Below are positions 34,758 through 44,904 of a stretch of 64,000 nucleotides of DNA, piece after piece; the first letter of the stretch is position 1, and each line of letters begins with the position of its first letter. The notes below the pieces were generated by a model. That model saw nothing but the letters and a program-made list of their open reading frames with translations. It was not told the DNA's origin and made no database searches. A program made the translations under genes and the position numbers. This stretch comes from JALNZF01 sp964447405 (GTDB lineage: Bacteria > Nitrospirota > UBA9217): contig CAYUSP010000003.1 of assembly GCA_964447405.1 (NCBI GenBank), positions 124,001-188,000 of the forward strand. The letters are read 5' to 3'.

Positions 34758-36569
34758 ATGCTCAGGATCATTCATTCATCGCATCTGAACAAAGCGCTGG
34801 CGTTTATTAACAAGAGAAAGGTGTCTTCTTCTTTCATTCTGCTCGATGACGTTTCCCAGGAACAGGATGCTCATATCGCCGGCTTGAGACTGCCCGTGAT
34901 AAGCCTTCAGGAACTCACTGATGAGGAACGATTGACCTGTGAAAAGGAATATATCAACAGCATTGCCGGTCTCAGTATGGTCTATAACTCGGTGGAATGG
35001 TGGGCGAATCCGTTGTCGGAAAAAAACGAACATGTCTCCAAGCATTATCAGAACCTTGTTCTGTTCTATCGACTGGATAGAACAATGAGCCGCCTATGCA
35101 CCGGCAACATCACACTCACCATAATCTGCGGCGAAGACCTTGCAAAACAACTGGCAAGTTATTGCATCAAGAGCAACATGGAGTTCGAAACTCTCGACAA
35201 CCGGGTAACAGGGTGTATGAGGACTGGATACGGAAAGATGTATGCCTTCATGGCCCGCATCTACTTTATCAGCAATACGATTATGCGCAAGATGCTGATT
35301 CCGAGATCCATGAAAAAACGATTAAAACAGGAACTGCCAGCAAATCAATATTATGTGATCAGGTCATGGGTTGACAACCGGTTTAATGAACAGGGTGATG
35401 GCAGCTTCCTGCCATTTTTTGGAAACCTTGCGGAGTATGTAACGAAACAAGGATATACGCTCCTCCTTCTTGCCGGCATTATCGGCAACTACCGGAACCT
35501 GGTTGCCAAATGTACTTATTTCAAAAGATATCTCGTTCTTCCTGAAGAATACTTTGTGCATTTTTCCGATATTCTCCGGCTTTTGCCGTCGTTGTACCTG
35601 AAAAGACTCCACCTGAATAGTAAAGTGCTCTTTAACGGTCTGGATGTGTCCATACTGTTCGAAGAGGAACTCAACAAGGGATTTCTTAATGCCGAGTATT
35701 TGAAAAACCTGCTCAGATTTTTTATGGCAAAACGGTTTGCCGCCAGCGTTACGTTCAACCACTATATCCAGACCTTCGAAAATTACGCGTGGGAAAAAAT
35801 GATGCTGCTCGGGATACGGAACACCGGTACGCATGGCGTCCTTCTGGGATTCCAGCATGCCTTCACATCGAGAAATTCATTTAAATATTTTCCTGGCGCA
35901 TTGGAACGAGACATTCTTCCCCTTCCCGACCGAATTGTCTCGCGAGGAAAGATCACAAAAGATATTATGGAGAAGTACGGTACATATGCACCCGGCAAAA
36001 TAACAATCGGTTGCGCGCTCAGGCAGGAATACCTTCACGATGTACCTCCTTTCTCCCGGAGGAGGTACAACACTATTCTTGTCCCCCTGACCATGGTGCA
36101 CAGCGAGTCCGCATTAATATTGAAATTTCTTTTCGACTCCGGGCTTTCCGGTTCAGACATCAAGGTTATCATACGGTGCCATCCATCGGCACCATTCAAA
36201 TCTTTTCGTAAACATATTCACTTTGGCCTGCCGGACAACTTTATCATCAGGAATGATAAAAGCGTGCACGCGGAACTCTCGACGACTGACATGGTACTTT
36301 ACACCTGGACAACTGTAGCAACGGAAGCTGTCAAAATGGGAATCCCCGTTATCTACCTTGACATATTGAGCCCGCTTCATGTTGATCCGCTTTTTGAGTG
36401 TGCTTCGTTTAAGCGGAGCACAGGTAATGCTGATGAACTGATGCGCCGCATACAAGATTTTTATACCATGAATGATGAGAACTATTACCGTGAACAGGCG
36501 TCGGCGCAGGAATATTTACTGAAGGATTTTTACCCGGTTACGCAAGAGCATTTAGCACCCTTTTTTTAG
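34758..36569 (+). CDS. Large GT-B-like surface-glycan protein C
   Basis: A 603-aa protein with the same general build as those at 19862 and 24282 but low apparent identity. The C-terminal region carries a GT-B signature: LGFQHAFTSR with an acceptor-side His, IIRCHPSAPFKS, and TDMVLYTWTTVATEAVKMGIPVIYLDI. The N-terminal half is helical and basic. It is bracketed by two SPASM-like radical SAM genes, so it may add the sugar they modify. No good ribosome binding site precedes the ATG. Confidence 0.58.
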   Translation: MLRIIHSSHLNKALAFINKRKVSSSFILLDDVSQEQDAHIAGLRLPVISLQELTDEERLTCEKEYINSIAGLSMVYNSVEWWANPLSEKNEHVSKHYQNLVLFYRLDRTMSRLCTGNITLTIICGEDLAKQLASYCIKSNMEFETLDNRVTGCMRTGYGKMYAFMARIYFISNTIMRKMLIPRSMKKRLKQELPANQYYVIRSWVDNRFNEQGDGSFLPFFGNLAEYVTKQGYTLLLLAGIIGNYRNLVAKCTYFKRYLVLPEEYFVHFSDILRLLPSLYLKRLHLNSKVLFNGLDVSILFEEELNKGFLNAEYLKNLLRFFMAKRFAASVTFNHYIQTFENYAWEKMMLLGIRNTGTHGVLLGFQHAFTSRNSFKYFPGALERDILPLPDRIVSRGKITKDIMEKYGTYAPGKITIGCALRQEYLHDVPPFSRRRYNTILVPLTMVHSESALILKFLFDSGLSGSDIKVIIRCHPSAPFKSFRKHIHFGLPDNFIIRNDKSVHAELSTTDMVLYTWTTVATEAVKMGIPVIYLDILSPLHVDPLFECASFKRSTGNADELMRRIQDFYTMNDENYYREQASAQEYLLKDFYPVTQEHLAPFF

Positions 36570-36702
36570 CTGCACGTTGAGGCGACACTAAACGGATTAT
36601 AGCCATGTTTTCCAGGTTCCGCAGTAACTTTCCCCCCTGCGGTCGTGGTATGCAAGAGAAGGTAACATTTAATAAACAGAAATGAGCGAGGTATTCTGAA
36701 GT

Positions 36703-37527
36703 ATGAACATTCTTAGTCAAATCAGAAGCAACTGGGTTCTTCGAAAAGTGAATTACTTTTTCAGATCAGTAGTTCCCCTTCCTCTCACCGCAGTGGAAAT
36801 CGAGACGACGACAATATGCAATAGAAAATGCAGCTATTGTCCAAATTATACCGTGGGACGGCCACCCCGGCTTATGGAAGAAAATACGTTCTATAAAATC
36901 ATCGATTCCCTGAAAAAGTACAATTTTCAAGGCAGGATTTCGCCTCATTTTTACGGCGAACCTCTTACGGACAGCAGGTTGGAAATGTTTATCCGTTATG
37001 CTCATACAAACCTGCCGAAAGCAACCATCAAATTGTTTACCAACGGCGACCTTTTGACCGTTGAACGATACCTTGCTCTAAAACAGGCTGGGGTCAGCGT
37101 ATTCCGTATTTCCCAGCATTCTAAAGATCCTTCGGCATTGATCATGAACACTCTCTCCGTTATTAAACAAAATCACCCTGATCTTTATACGGTCGAATAT
37201 CTGGATTACTTTAATGATCATTCCAGAAAATTAAACAGAGGGGGCCTTGTTGACGTCCGTGCAGGGACAAGGCATTACTGCGTATATATTGACCAACTCA
37301 CCTTTGACTACCGCGGCGATGCAATACTGTGTTGCAATGATTACAACGCTTCCATCGTCTTCGGAAATATTCACGACAAAGACACAAATGCGTTGTGGCA
37401 CGATAAGCGTTATTTGAAGGCGCGCAATATGATCTACAACGGCTTCTGGCCGTATGAGATATGCAGAATCTGTGCGGAACAGCCGCTTCTCACCGCCAGT
37501 GCCGACGATGGCGAAGCTCGTACATGA
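36703..37527 (+). CDS. Radical SAM/SPASM-domain protein B
   Basis: A 274-aa radical SAM protein with CNRKCSYC in EIETTTICNRKCSYCPNY, HFYGEPL and KLFTNGDLL. The C-terminal cysteines (CCNDYN, ICRICAEQ) form a SPASM-like set. It has the same architecture as the protein at 33753, though shorter. The ATG at 36703 is preceded by GAGGT about 9 nt away. It lies 44 nt upstream of asparagine synthase. Confidence 0.83.
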   Translation: MNILSQIRSNWVLRKVNYFFRSVVPLPLTAVEIETTTICNRKCSYCPNYTVGRPPRLMEENTFYKIIDSLKKYNFQGRISPHFYGEPLTDSRLEMFIRYAHTNLPKATIKLFTNGDLLTVERYLALKQAGVSVFRISQHSKDPSALIMNTLSVIKQNHPDLYTVEYLDYFNDHSRKLNRGGLVDVRAGTRHYCVYIDQLTFDYRGDAILCCNDYNASIVFGNIHDKDTNALWHDKRYLKARNMIYNGFWPYEICRICAEQPLLTASADDGEART

Positions 37528-37571
37528 TGTTCCATTGGTGACGGAAGAACGAGGTCAGGAAGGTTATAGCT

Positions 37572-39377
37572 ATGTGCGGTATTTTCGGTTTTACCCATCA
37601 AACTGACAACCCGAGCGCCCTGCTCAAGACCATGGGCAATCTCCAGATTCATCGCGGTCCCGATGGAGAAGGGTACTATGCCGACAGGAACATCTCCTTG
37701 GGGATGAGGCGGCTCAGCATCATCGATGTGGAGCATGGCAACCAACCGTTTTTCAACGAGTCGCGCTCGGTAGTGGTCGTATGCAACGGCGAGATCTACA
37801 ATTACCGCGAACTGCGCAATGAGCTCCGCGCCCTGGGGTATACATTCAGGACCAACAGCGACATAGAGGTCATTCCCCATTTATACGACCGGTTCGGGAT
37901 CGACTTTATCCACAAGCTCAATGGCATGTACGCAATCGCCCTGTACGACAAGTCTGCAGACAGCCTGTTCCTCATCAGGGACAGATTGGGCATAAAACCA
38001 CTATACTATGCGCGCTTTCGGGACGAGATCGCGTTTTCGTCTGAGCTGAAATCTATCCTTGCGATCGACGTAGTGGACAGTAACCTCGATTTTTCGGCAT
38101 TAAGCACGTATCTTGAACTGCTCTATATTCCCGCTCCGTTGACACCCTTCGCGAACGTCCGCAAGCTTGAATCCGGTTCCTATCTTCTCCTCAAGGACAA
38201 CCAATTTTCAATTACGAAGTACTGGGACCCCATGCTTGATCTCCGGTACGACCGTTCGGAACACGTGTGGATCGACGAGATCGAGACGTTGCTGCTCGAC
38301 AGCATAGAACTCGAGTTGCGCAGCGACGTTCCCGTAGGCTCGTTCCTGAGCGGCGGCGTGGACAGCGCTCTGGTGACCGCGTGCGCCGCGAAAAGTACTC
38401 CTCTGGCATTTTCTTCATTCCATATGCGATGGAAAGACGTCAGAGGAAAGATAGATGAAAGCCCGTACGCTGACATGGTTGCCCGGCGGTATGGAACCAG
38501 ACATACCATGCGTGATGTATCTCAAATTGACCTGCCGGGCCTGCTGCCGAAGCTTGTGTGGCACCTTGAGGAACCCTTTGCGGATGCGGCCTTCGTACCA
38601 ACCTATATTCTCGCACAGATCGCCTCTGAACAAGTGAAGGTTGTTTTGAGCGGCGCCGGCGGTGACGAATTGTTCGGTGGCTACCCTCACCACCTCAGGT
38701 CCTCCCTCCTGAGGTCCCTCGCTGAAAAATTGCTGTTCGACAGGAATCCGTACTTCAGCTACTTCGACGCGTGGAAGCGTTCCTATTTCAAGCGTTGGGG
38801 CTCGATATTTCCCTGGTACGTTCCCGGGTCGTTCAAGGAACGGTTTGAAAGAAAATTCAAGGAGAACTGCGCAACGGATCGGAGCAACGCAGTCATGCTG
38901 GCCGACATCTCCTGCTATCTCCAGGACGACATCCTTTTCCTCACGGACAAGATGACCATGGCGACGTCTCTTGAATGCCGGGTTCCGCTCCTTGACCATC
39001 GCTTGGTAGAATTGAGCCTGAGAATCCCCTCCTCGTTCAAAATCCGCAACAACGTCCAAAAACACATTTTAAAAAAACTGGGAGAACGCTACCTTCCCCG
39101 CGAAGTACTGTACCGGCAGAAAGAAGGTTTCGGGAGTCCCGTCTGGCTCTGGGTGAACGAGTACCGCAACCTGTACTTTGACGACCTCCTCGAGAACGGC
39201 TACTTACAACAGAATGGACTCATTGACAAACGATTTATACAGCAGTTGACCTCGTCAGTATGTCCCGGTAAACACGCCAGCTGGCAATACTGGCAAATAC
39301 TCGTTCTCGAGCTATGGATGAAGCTTTTTGTCTCCAAGGTTGACCATGACAATATTTTTCAACTCGACACAGCCTGA
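37572..39377 (+). CDS. asnB: Asparagine synthetase, glutamine-hydrolysing type
   Basis: The N-terminal class II glutaminase domain starts with Cys2 (MCGIFGF) and has IHRGPDGEG and CNGEIYNY. The synthetase domain has the PPi loop SGGVDSAL and GAGGDELFGGYPHH. Length is 601 aa, the normal value. AsnB homologues in LPS and capsule loci are thought to amidate uronic acids or other sugar carboxylates. Its place next to a heparinase-like gene matches that recurring pair, so sugar amidation is more likely than asparagine supply. AGGAAGG lies 8 nt before the ATG. Confidence 0.9.
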   Translation: MCGIFGFTHQTDNPSALLKTMGNLQIHRGPDGEGYYADRNISLGMRRLSIIDVEHGNQPFFNESRSVVVVCNGEIYNYRELRNELRALGYTFRTNSDIEVIPHLYDRFGIDFIHKLNGMYAIALYDKSADSLFLIRDRLGIKPLYYARFRDEIAFSSELKSILAIDVVDSNLDFSALSTYLELLYIPAPLTPFANVRKLESGSYLLLKDNQFSITKYWDPMLDLRYDRSEHVWIDEIETLLLDSIELELRSDVPVGSFLSGGVDSALVTACAAKSTPLAFSSFHMRWKDVRGKIDESPYADMVARRYGTRHTMRDVSQIDLPGLLPKLVWHLEEPFADAAFVPTYILAQIASEQVKVVLSGAGGDELFGGYPHHLRSSLLRSLAEKLLFDRNPYFSYFDAWKRSYFKRWGSIFPWYVPGSFKERFERKFKENCATDRSNAVMLADISCYLQDDILFLTDKMTMATSLECRVPLLDHRLVELSLRIPSSFKIRNNVQKHILKKLGERYLPREVLYRQKEGFGSPVWLWVNEYRNLYFDDLLENGYLQQNGLIDKRFIQQLTSSVCPGKHASWQYWQILVLELWMKLFVSKVDHDNIFQLDTA

Positions 39378-41190
39378 TCTGGCCCCGAAATCGTCCTGCT
39401 CCGGCCCCCGGGTGCTGCCGCTGCTCCGCGCTTCACTTCTCCGTGCGGTTCCGCGGCTGTTCCTACGGATCGTGATGAGAAAACTCTACATCCTGGCCTG
39501 CTTGACAAACAAACGGTCAGGGCTGCTTTTGCTGTTCAAGTTCAAGGGAAGACCGGATATTTTGGAGGCAGTTCAACCGGGCAGGGAAGTCATGCTCGCC
39601 TCCAAGGCATTTCTTGCACTTCCTTCCCTGCCTGTACAATTGACCACCGGTGACGGGAATCCGTTCAAAGCTTCGGTTCGCCTTGCTTCCCGATCTGTTC
39701 CGTTCTCCCCGGATTTGTATGTACAGAGGTTCGATGATGATGAGGATACCATGGCTGTGCATCGCTTTTCGTGGTTTCTCGTCCTTATCCATGAAAATCC
39801 TACGGAGCAAACCGTGCGGTTCTGCCTTGATCAGATCCAACTCTGGTGTTCCCGGTTCCCCGAGCCCGATGACGGACTGATCTTCGGGACCTATTCGATA
39901 AGCGAGCGGTTAGTTGCCTGGCTTCAGGTCCTGATGATCGCAAAGACGTTAGGCCCCCTTGATAACGAGCTGGCCCAGGTCCTGACAGCCTCTTATAAAA
40001 AACAACTCTTCGTGCTGATCAGAAATCTTGAGTATCACGGCACCTGGACCAATAATCACATACTGAACAACGCCCGCGCTCTGTACCTTTGCGGAAGCCT
40101 GCTCCATATTCATGAAACTGCTGCATTGGGGAAAATGATCCTTTTTAAGGAAGGCGATTTATTCATTCAAAAGGGTGCGCTGCTGGAGGGTTCGAGCCAT
40201 TACCAGATGCTTCTGACAAGGTCTTTTCTTGAGATATATCATGCGGCCCGCCAGACGCGGGACACTGAGGTTCTGGAGTGGATCACATCCCGTTTGCCGC
40301 TGATGCTCCGAACCTGCACACTCTTGCAAAGCAGGTTTGATGCTCCCGAGTACCCGCTTTTCGGGGATATTTCTCCAGACGTTGATCCCGACTGGATGCG
40401 CGGATACCCGTTCTCGACAGACAGCCGAACAGCTTCCCCGTGGCAAGAGATATTCAAGCTCGATGTATCTGAGCTGGTCATTCCTGGAGATGATCCGCCC
40501 GGATTCGACAAAAACAGGCCCTGGAATGTCATCACGAACGGCAGCTTTGAAGTCTGGGTCATCGGCAAATCTGTCTTCGGATCACACGGCCACAACGATA
40601 ACGGGAGCATCGTCGTCTTTCATCGCGGCATGCCCGTCATCGTTGATCCAGGACTTTCTGATTACCGCAGAAATAAATCTGTGTGCCAATGGCAGATCCG
40701 ATGCAGCGGCCACAATACTCCGGAACTCAATCATCGCTGTCCTGATTTTGATCGGTTTTCAGTGTTCCAGGAGGGCGTCATTTCTTCATCCTTCAGGGTT
40801 CTCACGAATGAGGACTCTTTTCTCCAGTATGAGCTGGACTATCTCCAACGTGCAGCCGTACTGACCAGAAGTATATCGTTCGACTCCTCTGGTCTTCTCA
40901 TCGAGGACCGAGCACGGGCCGTCAGCGACCGGTGCTCCTACCATGCCAACTGGCATCTGGCAGGGTCCCTCCGCGATACCACGAGGAAATCAGATTCGAC
41001 GAACCTGATCTTTGATTCTGGCCTTATCCTGGTGATTCAAACCGGAGCTGAAGCCTATGATATAAATATCGAAAACAATAGGCGGTCACTGCGTTATGGC
41101 GATTTACAGCCGGTCTGCACGATCGGCATTACCTCCTGTCTGCGAAAACAGGACAGTCTCATGCTCCGTTTTACCTTTGATCGATCGTGA
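39346..41190 (+). CDS. Heparinase II/III-like protein
   Basis: A 614-aa protein. An N-terminal helical (alpha/alpha toroid) domain is followed by the family signature GSHGHNDNGSIVVFHRGMPVIVDPGLSDYR around residues 410-440 and a beta-sandwich C-terminus. Members cleave or rearrange uronic-acid polysaccharides, and in LPS loci they usually lack signal peptides, as here. It overlaps asnB by 32 nt, and the ATG at 39346 gives the shortest overlap. Likely works on the glycan produced by this block. Confidence 0.82.
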   Translation: MTIFFNSTQPDLAPKSSCSGPRVLPLLRASLLRAVPRLFLRIVMRKLYILACLTNKRSGLLLLFKFKGRPDILEAVQPGREVMLASKAFLALPSLPVQLTTGDGNPFKASVRLASRSVPFSPDLYVQRFDDDEDTMAVHRFSWFLVLIHENPTEQTVRFCLDQIQLWCSRFPEPDDGLIFGTYSISERLVAWLQVLMIAKTLGPLDNELAQVLTASYKKQLFVLIRNLEYHGTWTNNHILNNARALYLCGSLLHIHETAALGKMILFKEGDLFIQKGALLEGSSHYQMLLTRSFLEIYHAARQTRDTEVLEWITSRLPLMLRTCTLLQSRFDAPEYPLFGDISPDVDPDWMRGYPFSTDSRTASPWQEIFKLDVSELVIPGDDPPGFDKNRPWNVITNGSFEVWVIGKSVFGSHGHNDNGSIVVFHRGMPVIVDPGLSDYRRNKSVCQWQIRCSGHNTPELNHRCPDFDRFSVFQEGVISSSFRVLTNEDSFLQYELDYLQRAAVLTRSISFDSSGLLIEDRARAVSDRCSYHANWHLAGSLRDTTRKSDSTNLIFDSGLILVIQTGAEAYDINIENNRRSLRYGDLQPVCTIGITSCLRKQDSLMLRFTFDRS

Positions 41191-41191
41191 T

Positions 41192-42133
41192 ATGACCCAG
41201 AGTGTTTCCATCATACTGCCGACCCACAACCGAGCCGGCCTGCTACCCCGAGCTGTGAAAAGCGTGCTAGCGCAAACGCACAACCTCTGGGAACTGGTCG
41301 TCGTTGTTGATGGCTGCACTGACAGCACGAATGAAGCGCTATCGCCATTTCTTTCCGATTCGAGGATCAGCGTGGTGGAACTGCAGCAATCGGTGGGCGG
41401 GGCTGAAGCGAGAAATCTTGGCCTGGAGCGGGCGGGGAATGAATATATCGCTTTTCTGGACGATGATGATGAATGGCTACCGACAAAGCTCGCTGATCAG
41501 CTCTCGATTTTCGCACACCACCCTGATGTCGCCTTGGTTTCCTGCAATAACGAGATGATTGGTGGATCGACCTCGGTCCTGATCAAACGGCCGGAACAGA
41601 TTTTTCTGGATGATCTGCTTTACAGTAATGCCTGCGGCAGCTTTTCCTTTTGCATGGTAAAAAAGGAGTGTCTGGGCTCGCTCAGGCTTGACCGGAGACT
41701 GAAGGCCTGTCAGGATTGGGACCTCTGGATCCAGATCGTGAAAAGCAGCGGATTGCCGTGCCGCACCCACCCGGGTTATCTGGTACGGTATTATGAACAC
41801 GCTGATGGGCGACTATCGACAAACAGGAAGAACTATTATCTGTCCTATAGTCTTTTTTTAAGAAAATATTTTCCTCTAATGAATCAGCGCCAAAAATCCT
41901 ACAACCTGGCCTACCTGACGCTGTCCCGATATCTTGGCACACAGCTTCCCCTGGCCGATGCTTTGCGTTTATCCGTAAAATTGGTTCGATTCGGCATCCT
42001 GTCACGAAGAGTAAGCGCATTAGGTTTCTTATCGTTTTTGGTTCTGCCTTTGTTAGGTCGTTTCCACCATGGAGGGATTCTGGCGAGTAAATTACGATAC
42101 GTAATGCTCCGCCAATTCAGGACATCTGCTTAG
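41192..42133 (+). CDS. GT2 family glycosyltransferase
   Basis: A GT-A fold enzyme of 313 aa. It has the N-terminal VSIILPTHNRAGLLPRAV, VVVDGCTDST, and an Asp cluster FLDDDDEWL for metal and nucleotide sugar binding. The acceptor-side ACQDWDLW is also visible. The C-terminus is helical with a hydrophobic patch that could touch the membrane. It begins 1 nt after the heparinase-like gene stop. Donor and acceptor are not predictable. Confidence 0.9.
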   Translation: MTQSVSIILPTHNRAGLLPRAVKSVLAQTHNLWELVVVVDGCTDSTNEALSPFLSDSRISVVELQQSVGGAEARNLGLERAGNEYIAFLDDDDEWLPTKLADQLSIFAHHPDVALVSCNNEMIGGSTSVLIKRPEQIFLDDLLYSNACGSFSFCMVKKECLGSLRLDRRLKACQDWDLWIQIVKSSGLPCRTHPGYLVRYYEHADGRLSTNRKNYYLSYSLFLRKYFPLMNQRQKSYNLAYLTLSRYLGTQLPLADALRLSVKLVRFGILSRRVSALGFLSFLVLPLLGRFHHGGILASKLRYVMLRQFRTSA

Positions 42134-42262
42134 AAACAGCTGCTTGTGTTAAGGCCTCTTTGACGTGTGTCACCCGCAGTATGCAATCTGCAAACGATCA
42201 GAGCAAATGGCTGAAAAGGTACGATATATGGCTGTTGCTACGCGATAAGGAGCCAGGTGACC

Positions 42263-43150
42263 ATGCATATGTTCCGACTGAGCATCATCATCCCGGTCTA
42301 TAATTCTGAAAAAACACTAGCGAATACGCTCGATTCACTGAATAGGCTGTCGGCCGAATCGAAAAGGACCGCAGAAGTCATCGTCGTCAATGATGGGTCG
42401 CAGGATCGCAGCATGGAGATTCTTGCTTCGAAACTGGCCTCGATCGCCCCGCTTTCCTGCGAATTGGTGACACAGACGAACCAGGGGCTTGCTGCAGCAA
42501 GAAACACCGGGCTTGCGCACAGCCGGGGGCAGTATGTTTTTTTTCTTGATGCCGATGATGAACTGGCATTCGATCCCATGCCGATGATTAGCGCCCACCC
42601 TCATGCATCTGCATTCGGTTTTTCCGTTCGGTATGTAAGAGATGGCATGTTCCGGAGCATGAAGCGACCCGTCCAAATTAATTCTCAGAATCATCTCGAT
42701 ATTTTTACTGCGGAGAACGCTTTAACCGTATCCAGTATCATTGTAAAAAAGGATCGAATATCCTTTCCCTTCGAAACCACGTGTTCCAGCCTGGAGGATT
42801 GGCTCTTTTGGATGGCAAACCCACTGATCTTTGAAGCGATGGCTATATTCCCGGATGTGGCGTCCGCCGTAATTCACCTGCATGGGGACAATATGACAGC
42901 GGACAGCAGCAGGATGGGTAAAAACCGAAACAAGGTTGCTGAAACAGCGCTGACTTTGTTTTGCGGAAGATTGACGAGGAAGCAGAAAAACAACCTGAGG
43001 ATACAGTCACAGATTGGATTGCTTCAGCAGGGGGAATCAATTGGATTACGCCCCTTGCGGCTCATTCCCTGTTCGCTCAAACTCTACAGCAAGTTGATCA
43101 TATATCTGTTTGCCGGAAAAAGGTTCCCCCGGATTTTTCTGTATCATTAA
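42263..43150 (+). CDS. GT2 family glycosyltransferase
   Basis: A 295-aa GT-A enzyme with LSIIIPVYNSEKTLANTLDSL, VVNDGSQDRS, and FFLDADDE. The C-terminal SLEDWLFW is the usual acceptor-site ED motif. AAGGAG 10 nt upstream supports the ATG at 42263; a GTG at 42257 is possible. It is the last plus-strand gene before the strand switch at 43.2 kb. Confidence 0.88.
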   Translation: MHMFRLSIIIPVYNSEKTLANTLDSLNRLSAESKRTAEVIVVNDGSQDRSMEILASKLASIAPLSCELVTQTNQGLAAARNTGLAHSRGQYVFFLDADDELAFDPMPMISAHPHASAFGFSVRYVRDGMFRSMKRPVQINSQNHLDIFTAENALTVSSIIVKKDRISFPFETTCSSLEDWLFWMANPLIFEAMAIFPDVASAVIHLHGDNMTADSSRMGKNRNKVAETALTLFCGRLTRKQKNNLRIQSQIGLLQQGESIGLRPLRLIPCSLKLYSKLIIYLFAGKRFPRIFLYH

Positions 43151-43201
43151 GAAACGCTGGCGCAGCCGACCCGCTCTCGAAGGCTCGTCAAACGCCTCCG
43201 C

Positions 43202-44407
43202 TCAGGTTGTCGTGACTTTTTCCGGAATGCGCCTCTTGTCCAGCCACTCGAAGAATCCCTCATACGCGGCAATAAACACAATAAAAAATCCTATGGAAGG
43301 CATATACACACGATGTTCGAATATCACGTCAATGATCGGGACAAAACTTTGAACCGGTGATATCCCGATATAGAACCATGCCACGCCAAAAGGAAACAAG
43401 AGCCAGCCCTTCTTTCGATACAGCCAGAAAGCAGCTGAAACAACAACGATATGGCCAATAAACGATAATAAGGTCGGCAATTCAAACAGGGTCTTTGCAA
43501 TCTTATAATCATAGTCGAGATTTTGATTGATCGGCAGAAACAACAACCGGATATACGTCCAGATAACATTAAGAGAGGTGAGCATGTAGGTCTGCATGTT
43601 GATGCCATTGGTGGTGGAAACTCCAAATCCTATACCGGCGGAAGAGGATGCAGTCGAAAACAGATTCAGAATGCGAAACACAATGATCCATGGAATGGTC
43701 ACCAGAACATAGGCAAACCACCTGGACATGATCGGCTTTATCTTGCCTTCGGATAAAAACAGAAAATCATAGGCAAGGAGTACTGCAGGCAGCGTCACAG
43801 CCCATTCCTTGGATGCATTGGCAAGAGCGGCTGCAACAAATGCCCCTATGTGATAGCCGAATTTCTTCGTGGTTGCTCCTTGAATAAAAAGCAGGAATGC
43901 GGCGAGATAAAAGAAGGTCGCCAGAAGTTCCGTTCGCGTTATGATATAGGTTACTGATTCCGTCTGGACGGGATGCACCGCGAACAGAAGCGCTCCGAAT
44001 AATGCCATTCTCTTGGCCCTGCTCTGATATGCGGCTTCGAGCAGGGGCATCCCCAGAGTACGGAAAATGAGCAGATAGACAAACATGCTGTTCATGATAT
44101 GCACTGCAATATTGAATATATGGTAACCCACCACATTAAGCCCGCCGATTTGATAATTCAGCATCAGGCTCAGATAAACTACGGGCCTGTTTCCCTGCAA
44201 AAGACTCGTGATATTGTCCATGGTCACCCGCTTAATCGTGGGATTCTCAACGATGGACGGGTTGTCATCAAAGTGGAATGAAGCTTGGAAGGTATTGGAG
44301 TAGGCTATCAGCACCATGACGGCTATGATCAGGAAGGCCATGATGGTAAAACGGGGACTGGCGTATATTTTATCAATCTTTTCATTCACTGTTTGTGTAA
44401 AAGCCAT
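43202..44407 (-). CDS. TMTC-like GT-C membrane protein, lacking its TPR half
   Basis: A 401-aa membrane protein with about ten hydrophobic segments. The first loop carries FHFDDNPSIVENPTI, the GT-C Asp pair typical of TMTC/DUF1736 proteins. HPVQTESVTYIITRTELLATFFY and FEHRVYMPSIGFF are also hallmark segments of that family. Family members normally continue into a TPR domain, but here the protein ends after ...RRIPEK with four extra residues. The matching TPR part is at 49263 on the other strand. AGGAGG lies 7 nt before the ATG at 44407. Upstream GT2 and DUF2304 genes would supply a polyprenyl-phosphate sugar. Confidence 0.8.
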   Translation of the reverse strand: MAFTQTVNEKIDKIYASPRFTIMAFLIIAVMVLIAYSNTFQASFHFDDNPSIVENPTIKRVTMDNITSLLQGNRPVVYLSLMLNYQIGGLNVVGYHIFNIAVHIMNSMFVYLLIFRTLGMPLLEAAYQSRAKRMALFGALLFAVHPVQTESVTYIITRTELLATFFYLAAFLLFIQGATTKKFGYHIGAFVAAALANASKEWAVTLPAVLLAYDFLFLSEGKIKPIMSRWFAYVLVTIPWIIVFRILNLFSTASSSAGIGFGVSTTNGINMQTYMLTSLNVIWTYIRLLFLPINQNLDYDYKIAKTLFELPTLLSFIGHIVVVSAAFWLYRKKGWLLFPFGVAWFYIGISPVQSFVPIIDVIFEHRVYMPSIGFFIVFIAAYEGFFEWLDKRRIPEKVTTT

Positions 44408-44541
44408 ACTTCTGCCTCCTGATGCCGGACGGCGCAAGCCGCTATTTTATTGGAATTTAACATGATAAGCTGATGTTGTAAAGAATATTCTTAGTCAGCG
44501 CCGCAGCTGGCTTGACGTGATCCCTGGAGCAGTCCTGACGA

Positions 44542-44901
44542 TCACCGGCTCCTGCAGACCCCACTGCTTTGCTCTAATTGCTGTTTCAAAATGGCGAGTT
44601 CCTGCGCCAATTTCTTATTCTTGTCAGTGAGGCCTGATATCACGACGGAAAAATGCAGGGTGATCATCAGGAGGAATACGAATCCGATCAGAAAAAGCAC
44701 CGAGGGAGAATAAAAGATGCCTACTGCATGCGACAGGGCATCCAGGAGACCGCGGGATGAAGAAAGAAGCAGAAGCACTATGCTCGCAAATAACCATAAC
44801 AGCGAATAGCGTTCCTTCAGTCGTCCCCTCCTGATAAGTTCCAACACAATAATGAGAATTGCCGCATTGCCGATTATGGCGAGAATCTTGAGCACGTCCA
44901 T
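44542..44901 (-). CDS. DUF2304 small membrane protein
   Basis: A 119-aa protein with three hydrophobic segments followed by a short coiled coil (LTDKNKKLAQELAILKQQLE). The motif RRGRLKERYSLLWL between the first two segments is typical of DUF2304. Such proteins sit beside DPM1-like GT2 genes and probably help or anchor them; that gene is directly upstream. Their stop and start codons nearly touch. Confidence 0.82.
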   Translation of the reverse strand: MDVLKILAIIGNAAILIIVLELIRRGRLKERYSLLWLFASIVLLLLSSSRGLLDALSHAVGIFYSPSVLFLIGFVFLLMITLHFSVVISGLTDKNKKLAQELAILKQQLEQSSGVCRSR

Positions 44902-44904
44902 GGA

